Source: Gluconacetobacter liquefaciens (GTDB lineage Bacteria > Pseudomonadota > Alphaproteobacteria > Acetobacterales > Acetobacteraceae). Taken from it: DNA of 64,000 nucleotides. Shown here in pieces: positions 60,117 through 64,000 of the stretch. The stretch covers positions 1 to 64,000 of the forward strand of contig NZ_QQAW01000011.1 of assembly GCF_003350405.1 (NCBI RefSeq). Direction: 5' to 3'. The position numbers and the translations under genes were made by a program. The notes under the pieces are model-generated. The model saw nothing but the letters and a program-made list of their open reading frames with translations, ran no database searches and had not been told where the DNA came from. Numbering within the stretch: the first letter of the stretch is position 1; each line of letters starts with the position of its first letter.

Positions 60117-62795
60117 ATGACGGTCTATGTGGATTTTGAAGCTGCGACGGATTCTGGCGCCCTTTCCAAGCCTTTCGACGTTGTCATTATCGGTGGTGGT
60201 GCGGCCGGTCTGACGCTGGTGCGCGAACTGGCCGGGCATAATCTGAAGATTGCCGTACTGGAAAGCGGGGATCGGGAGGAAACGCCGGAGATCGAGGCGC
60301 TCAACGAGGTCGAGGTCAATGGATCGCTCCTGAATGACGCGGTTCAGGAGGCCAGACGGAAGCAGAACGATGTCCAGATGAAAGTCTGGAGCGCCGATCG
60401 GCAGAGATTCGGTATCCGCTGCCGGGTTCTCGGGGGATCGACGGCCGCGTGGGCCGGAAAAGTGGCGGCGTTCGACCCGGTCGACTACGCGAAACGGGGG
60501 TGGATCGCCAATTCCGGCTGGCCGGTCGGAGATGCCGACCTGCGGCCTTTTCTAGAGCGGGCCGCGCGTTATCTGGACCTCGGGCCACTGCTGCAGGGAT
60601 CGGCGCTGTGGAAGGCCATGGGGCGCCGCGAGCCGCCCGAACTGGCGACGCTTGGCCGTTTCAGGGCGTTCTTCTGGCAGTTCGCCCGTTCGCGCCATGC
60701 CCTGACCGATGTCATGCGTTTCGGCCCCGATTTTCTGGCGGAAGATCATCGGGACGTGACGGTTTTTCTGAAGGCGACGGCTGCGCGGGTCCGGGTGGAT
60801 GGGGGGAGTGTGACCGGGGTTGATGTCCTTTCGTCGCTGACGGGCGGCAATCGGGGCACGATCTGGTGCAATCAGGTGATACTTGCTGCCGGAACGATTG
60901 AGAATGCGCGGCTTCTGCTGCTGTCGCCGGGGGCGGAGCATGGGCCGGTGGGGCGCTATCTGACGGATCATCCCAGTGTCAGGCTGGGGGATTTTTCGCC
61001 GGATTATCGGGAGAAAGCCGCGGCGCTTCTGGGGTTCTATCCGCTCCAGAAGGATTACCGGGTCTATATGTATTCCTGCGGGGTGGCGCTGTCGCCGGAG
61101 GCCCAGTCGGACTTTCGGATGCCGAATATGGCCGCCTTTGCCGGGGTGAGCATCGCCAGCGACGATCCGCTGATGGCATTGGGGCGCCTGGCGAAGCGGG
61201 AAAGCCGTGCGCCGTTGAGGGATGGCCTGACGGTGCTGCGCAACAGCGGGCTCGTCGTGTCGTCGGTTGGGCGGAAATTATTGAACTACCGCAGGATACC
61301 CGAGAAAATCCGCCGCGCGGTGGCCGATGCCGCCGTATTCCTGAATGCGAACATGGTGGCGCGGGATTATGCGGGAGGGGGCAGGGGACGACGGCTGGAC
61401 GGGGTGACGCTGAACATCATTTCCGAACAGCCACCGGAGGAAGGCAACCGGGTGACGCTGGCGGAAAAGACCGATCGGCTGGGCCTGAGACTGCCGGCGG
61501 TCAGTTGGGAGATATCGGACGATCTTCGCCGGAGCATGTTGGGTTTCGCGCGTCTTCTTCGGGAGGATTTCGAACGGAGTGGGATCGGGGGCCTGCGCTT
61601 CGCGCCCGGGTTCGACACGGAGGATCTCTCGTCGCTTGTCGTCTATGACATGGCGCATACGGCCGGCACCACCCGCATGGGCACCGATCCGGCGACCAGC
61701 GTGGTCGATCCCGCGTTGCAGGTGCATGGGGTGAAAGGGTTGCATGTGGTGGGGGCATCGGTGTTTCCGACCAGCGGCCATGCCAACCCGACCCTGATGA
61801 TTATGGCGCTGGCGATCCGGCTGGCCGACAGGGTGCGGGAGGAGGTCATGAAAACCAGGCTGGGGACGCTCTCTGCCCTGCATATGGACGACGAGACGCG
61901 CCCGCTGGTGGTGGTGACGGGGGCGACCGGTAATCTGGGGCATGCCGTGATCGGCCAGCTTGCCCGGCGCGGATACCGCATCCGGGGGCAGTTCCGCAGC
62001 ACGATTCCCGATGATGTGCGCGTGGAGTGGGTGCAGTGCGATTTTGCCCGGCCGGACCTGCCCGACGAGGCGTTCGACGATCTGGTACGCGGGGCCCGTG
62101 CGGTGATCCATCTGGCGGCGAGCCTGTCGGATGTGGCGACAATGGAGGTCGTCAATGTCACGAATCTCGACCGGCTGGCGAAAGCCTGTGTGCGGCAGGG
62201 GGTGTCTTATTTCGGGCAGGCCAGTTCCATGGTTGTCTACGGGTCGCCGACCACGCGGCTGGTGACGGAGGAGACGCCGCGCATCGATCTGGGCAAGCCG
62301 ATCGGCAAGCAGTATTTCTTTGAATATTTCATGCAGGAATATGCGCGGAGCAAGATTCTGGGGGAGGATATCCTGGCCTCCTACCAGAAGGACATGCATA
62401 TCGACCTGTACCGCATCGCCGTGGCCCGGAGCCATGCCTTCCTCGTCGAATCCCTGAACTGGAGCCGGGTGCGGAAGATATTTTCTCTTTATCGGAACTC
62501 GCACTTCATCTCGTCGACCTATGCGGCCAGGGCGATGGTGCATCTGATGGAGCGCGGGCTGAAGGCCGGGGAGAAGGGGATCGAGGTCTATAATATCGCC
62601 GACCCGGACTCGCCCACTTTTGCCGAGGTGCATAAGGCGGCGGGGTTGAGGGTGGGGTTCAACGTGCCGCTGTTGTTCGATGTCCTGAAGGGAATCAAGA
62701 TGGGGAAGACCTTCTCCCGGCGGTATCCGATGGGGTTCTTTCGGATCGATAACAGGAAGCTGGAAGCGACGGGCTTTATCGGGGAGGCTGATTAG
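60117..62795 (+). CDS. GMC oxidoreductase fused to an NAD-dependent epimerase/dehydratase
   Basis: An 892-residue two-enzyme chain. Residues 1-575 are a GMC-family FAD oxidoreductase: FDVVIIGGGAAGLTLVRELA at residue 21 and, at the end, HTAGTTRMGTDPATSVVDPA, LHVVGASVFPTSGHANPTLM with the catalytic His pair. After a short linker, an extended SDR/epimerase starts at residue 598 with VVVTGATGNLGHAVIGQLAR, has HLAASLSD, and Y-A-R-S-K in EYARSKILGEDILAS. Such fusions probably oxidise a sugar or polyol and act on the product. Its 3' end overlaps the opposite regulator by 20 bases. Confidence 0.83.
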   Translation: MTVYVDFEAATDSGALSKPFDVVIIGGGAAGLTLVRELAGHNLKIAVLESGDREETPEIEALNEVEVNGSLLNDAVQEARRKQNDVQMKVWSADRQRFGIRCRVLGGSTAAWAGKVAAFDPVDYAKRGWIANSGWPVGDADLRPFLERAARYLDLGPLLQGSALWKAMGRREPPELATLGRFRAFFWQFARSRHALTDVMRFGPDFLAEDHRDVTVFLKATAARVRVDGGSVTGVDVLSSLTGGNRGTIWCNQVILAAGTIENARLLLLSPGAEHGPVGRYLTDHPSVRLGDFSPDYREKAAALLGFYPLQKDYRVYMYSCGVALSPEAQSDFRMPNMAAFAGVSIASDDPLMALGRLAKRESRAPLRDGLTVLRNSGLVVSSVGRKLLNYRRIPEKIRRAVADAAVFLNANMVARDYAGGGRGRRLDGVTLNIISEQPPEEGNRVTLAEKTDRLGLRLPAVSWEISDDLRRSMLGFARLLREDFERSGIGGLRFAPGFDTEDLSSLVVYDMAHTAGTTRMGTDPATSVVDPALQVHGVKGLHVVGASVFPTSGHANPTLMIMALAIRLADRVREEVMKTRLGTLSALHMDDETRPLVVVTGATGNLGHAVIGQLARRGYRIRGQFRSTIPDDVRVEWVQCDFARPDLPDEAFDDLVRGARAVIHLAASLSDVATMEVVNVTNLDRLAKACVRQGVSYFGQASSMVVYGSPTTRLVTEETPRIDLGKPIGKQYFFEYFMQEYARSKILGEDILASYQKDMHIDLYRIAVARSHAFLVESLNWSRVRKIFSLYRNSHFISSTYAARAMVHLMERGLKAGEKGIEVYNIADPDSPTFAEVHKAAGLRVGFNVPLLFDVLKGIKMGKTFSRRYPMGFFRIDNRKLEATGFIGEAD

Positions 62796-63795
62796 GCGGC
62801 GGTGCCGCCCCCCGTGGCGTTCCGGGGGATGTGTCCTGGCCTGCGAAGTTGCGGCGGTATTCTCTGGGGCTGAGTTTGACGCGGTTGCGAAAATGGTGGC
62901 GCAGCGCGAAGACGCTGCCAAAACCGACGGCTTCCGCGACGTCTTCCATCGGGCAGGTCGTTTCACGCAGGATGGTCTGGGCGGCCGCGATGCGTTCGGC
63001 GGCCAGCCATTCTCCGGCCGGCATGCCGGTGGCGGCTACGATGCGGCGTTCGAAGCTGCGGCGGCTCATGCCGGCTTCCTCGGCCAGGCGGGCGATGGGC
63101 CAGGGTTGGTGGAGCGTCTGTCGCACCCGGTCGATCAGGGGGGCGATGTCGGTGTCGGGGCGCGGGCTGACAGGACGTTCGAGAAACTGCGCCTGACCGC
63201 CGGCACGATGGGCGGGCATGACGATGCGGCGGGCCACCGAATTGGCGGCCGCCGGGCCGAAATCCTGACGGACGATCGCGATCAGCAGGTCGATGCCGGC
63301 GGCGCTGCCGGCGGAGGTGAAAAGGCGGCCGGTCTCGCGATACAGGGATGCGCTGTCGACGTGGATGGCGGGGAAGCGGCGTTGCAGGGCCGCCGCATGG
63401 CGCCAGTGGGTCGTGACCGGGGCGCCGTCGAGCAGGCCGGTGGCGGCCAGCACGAAGGCACCGGAACAGATGGAGGCCAGTCGGGCGCCGCGTGCGTGGG
63501 TGCGGCGCAATTGGTCGACCAGAGCGGGCGGAACCGGGGCTTCGGTGTCTTTCCAGCCGGGGATGACGATCAGGTCCGCCTGATCCAGAAGGTCCGGGCC
63601 GTGATCGGGGAGGATGGTGAAGCCGCCATGGGCGCGGAGGGGGCCGGATTCGATGGCGCAACTGGCGAAACGGTACCAGCCCGGCCCCATTTCGGGACGA
63701 GGCAGGCCGAAAATTTCGGAGACGATGCCGAATTCGAACGTACACAGGCCGTCATAGAGCAGGGCGGCGACCAGCGGGCCGGTTGTGTTTGGCAT
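62776..63795 (-). CDS. ftrA: FtrA/GlxA-like AraC-family regulator with DJ-1/PfpI domain
   Basis: A 339-residue regulator. N-terminal DJ-1/GATase1-like domain (VAALLYDGLCTFEFGIVSEI, LIVIPGWKDTEAPVP, LASICSGAFVLAATGLLDGA with the family Cys) and C-terminal AraC HTH (EEAGMSRRSFERRIVAATGM, VAEAVGFGSVFALRHHFRNR). This is the layout of FtrA, an activator. ATG 63795 is preferred; 63804 is in frame. It is divergent from the rhodanese-like gene at 63883 and probably controls it; its tail overlaps the convergent GMC-epimerase gene. Confidence 0.87.
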   Translation of the reverse strand: MPNTTGPLVAALLYDGLCTFEFGIVSEIFGLPRPEMGPGWYRFASCAIESGPLRAHGGFTILPDHGPDLLDQADLIVIPGWKDTEAPVPPALVDQLRRTHARGARLASICSGAFVLAATGLLDGAPVTTHWRHAAALQRRFPAIHVDSASLYRETGRLFTSAGSAAGIDLLIAIVRQDFGPAAANSVARRIVMPAHRAGGQAQFLERPVSPRPDTDIAPLIDRVRQTLHQPWPIARLAEEAGMSRRSFERRIVAATGMPAGEWLAAERIAAAQTILRETTCPMEDVAEAVGFGSVFALRHHFRNRVKLSPREYRRNFAGQDTSPGTPRGAAPPPNQPPR

Positions 63796-63882
63796 GATCT
63801 GCATGATGATTGACGTTTATGCCAATTGCAAGCGCGGGGCGCGGGACGGACACTGGCGGGAGAAGAAGCTGGGAGTCGTTCG

Positions 63883-64000
63883 ATGGCGTCATCCGTCACC
63901 ACCATTCCGCCCGCGCCGTCCGCCGAGGCCGTGGCGTATTTCTCCGCGTTGTTCGGGTTTGAAACCGATTGTTGGGATGTGCACGCGGCGATGGCCGGGC
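63883..64000 (+). CDS. Rhodanese-like protein, N-terminal start (partial)
   Basis: The window ends inside this gene after 39 codons. It starts MASSVTTIPPAPSAEAVAYF and continues FGFETDCWDVHAAMA, which resembles rhodanese-like proteins with the E-T-D-C-W-D-V segment before the first strand. It is divergent from the FtrA-like regulator, with 87 bases between starts. Such FtrA-rhodanese pairs are common. Confidence 0.7.
   Translation, partial: MASSVTTIPPAPSAEAVAYFSALFGFETDCWDVHAAMAG

Noticed and set aside
1-64000. tRNA or rRNA gene as attachment site for the prophage
   Set aside because: I did not find a cloverleaf with a T-arm GGTTCGAATCC-like segment or rRNA motifs; a tRNA scan would decide.

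Overview
The window is GC-rich DNA that looks like an alphaproteobacterium, most likely an acetic acid bacterium (Acetobacteraceae, Gluconacetobacter/Komagataeibacter-like). This is inferred from the very high third-position GC, the IS5-family relics, the abundance of TonB-dependent receptors and the style of the phage genes; no rRNA or other phylogenetic marker is present. I see no tRNA, rRNA or CRISPR array.

Layout. (a) 1-3.4 kb: end of an outer-membrane protein, cytochrome b561, a 45-residue lipoprotein, xylulokinase, a DsbA/thioredoxin-fold protein and a second tiny lipoprotein. (b) 3.5-7.5 kb: a phage early module with an S24-type repressor on the minus strand, a divergent operator region, a Cro-like protein, a small HTH/zinc-ribbon protein and a TOPRIM primase-helicase. 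(c) 7.5-38.6 kb: a roughly 31-kb block of non-phage genes. It holds a secreted cupin protein; a VOC/DoxX-SDR/HxlR cassette flanked by two IS5-family relics; a RpiR-controlled operon (MFS transporter, Asp/Glu-hydantoin racemase-like protein, TonB receptor); a lipoprotein/Orn-Lys-Arg decarboxylase/AspT-type antiporter cluster; a ytcA-mdtNOP-like efflux operon; a choloylglycine-hydrolase-family enzyme; a TetR/SDR pair; cspA; a frameshifted DUF2268-like gene; and an operon of NCS1 permease, LysR regulator, cytosine-deaminase-like amidohydrolase and TonB receptor. (d) 38.9-56.7 kb: a P22-like phage head-and-tail module (small and large terminase, portal, GroES-like protein, scaffold, decoration, capsid, gp4-like and gp10-like tail genes). 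It is co-oriented with the early module and studded with unusual non-coding repeats. (e) 56.8-64 kb: a membrane protein/XRE regulator pair, a nitroreductase, a methyltransferase, a GMC oxidoreductase-epimerase fusion, an FtrA-like regulator and the start of a rhodanese-like gene.

Main points of interest: two phage modules in canonical early-then-late order with 31 kb of metabolic and transport genes between them; a decayed second copy of the phage repressor operator inside that block; a 166-bp tandem repeat whose first unit carries 26-bp inverted termini, lying between the scaffold-region and capsid genes; a tail-adaptor gene holding two tandem copies of the whole P22-gp4-like domain in one chain; a very large gp10-like gene with lectin-like inserted sequence and a frameshift in a G8 run; an amidohydrolase in a TonB/NCS1 operon that lacks two canonical catalytic residues; and an amino-acid decarboxylase paired with an AspT antiporter.

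Integrase, lysis and ejection genes are not seen, so the phage parts look like a defective or domesticated prophage. All functions are read from sequence motifs and remembered family features; no database search was run.
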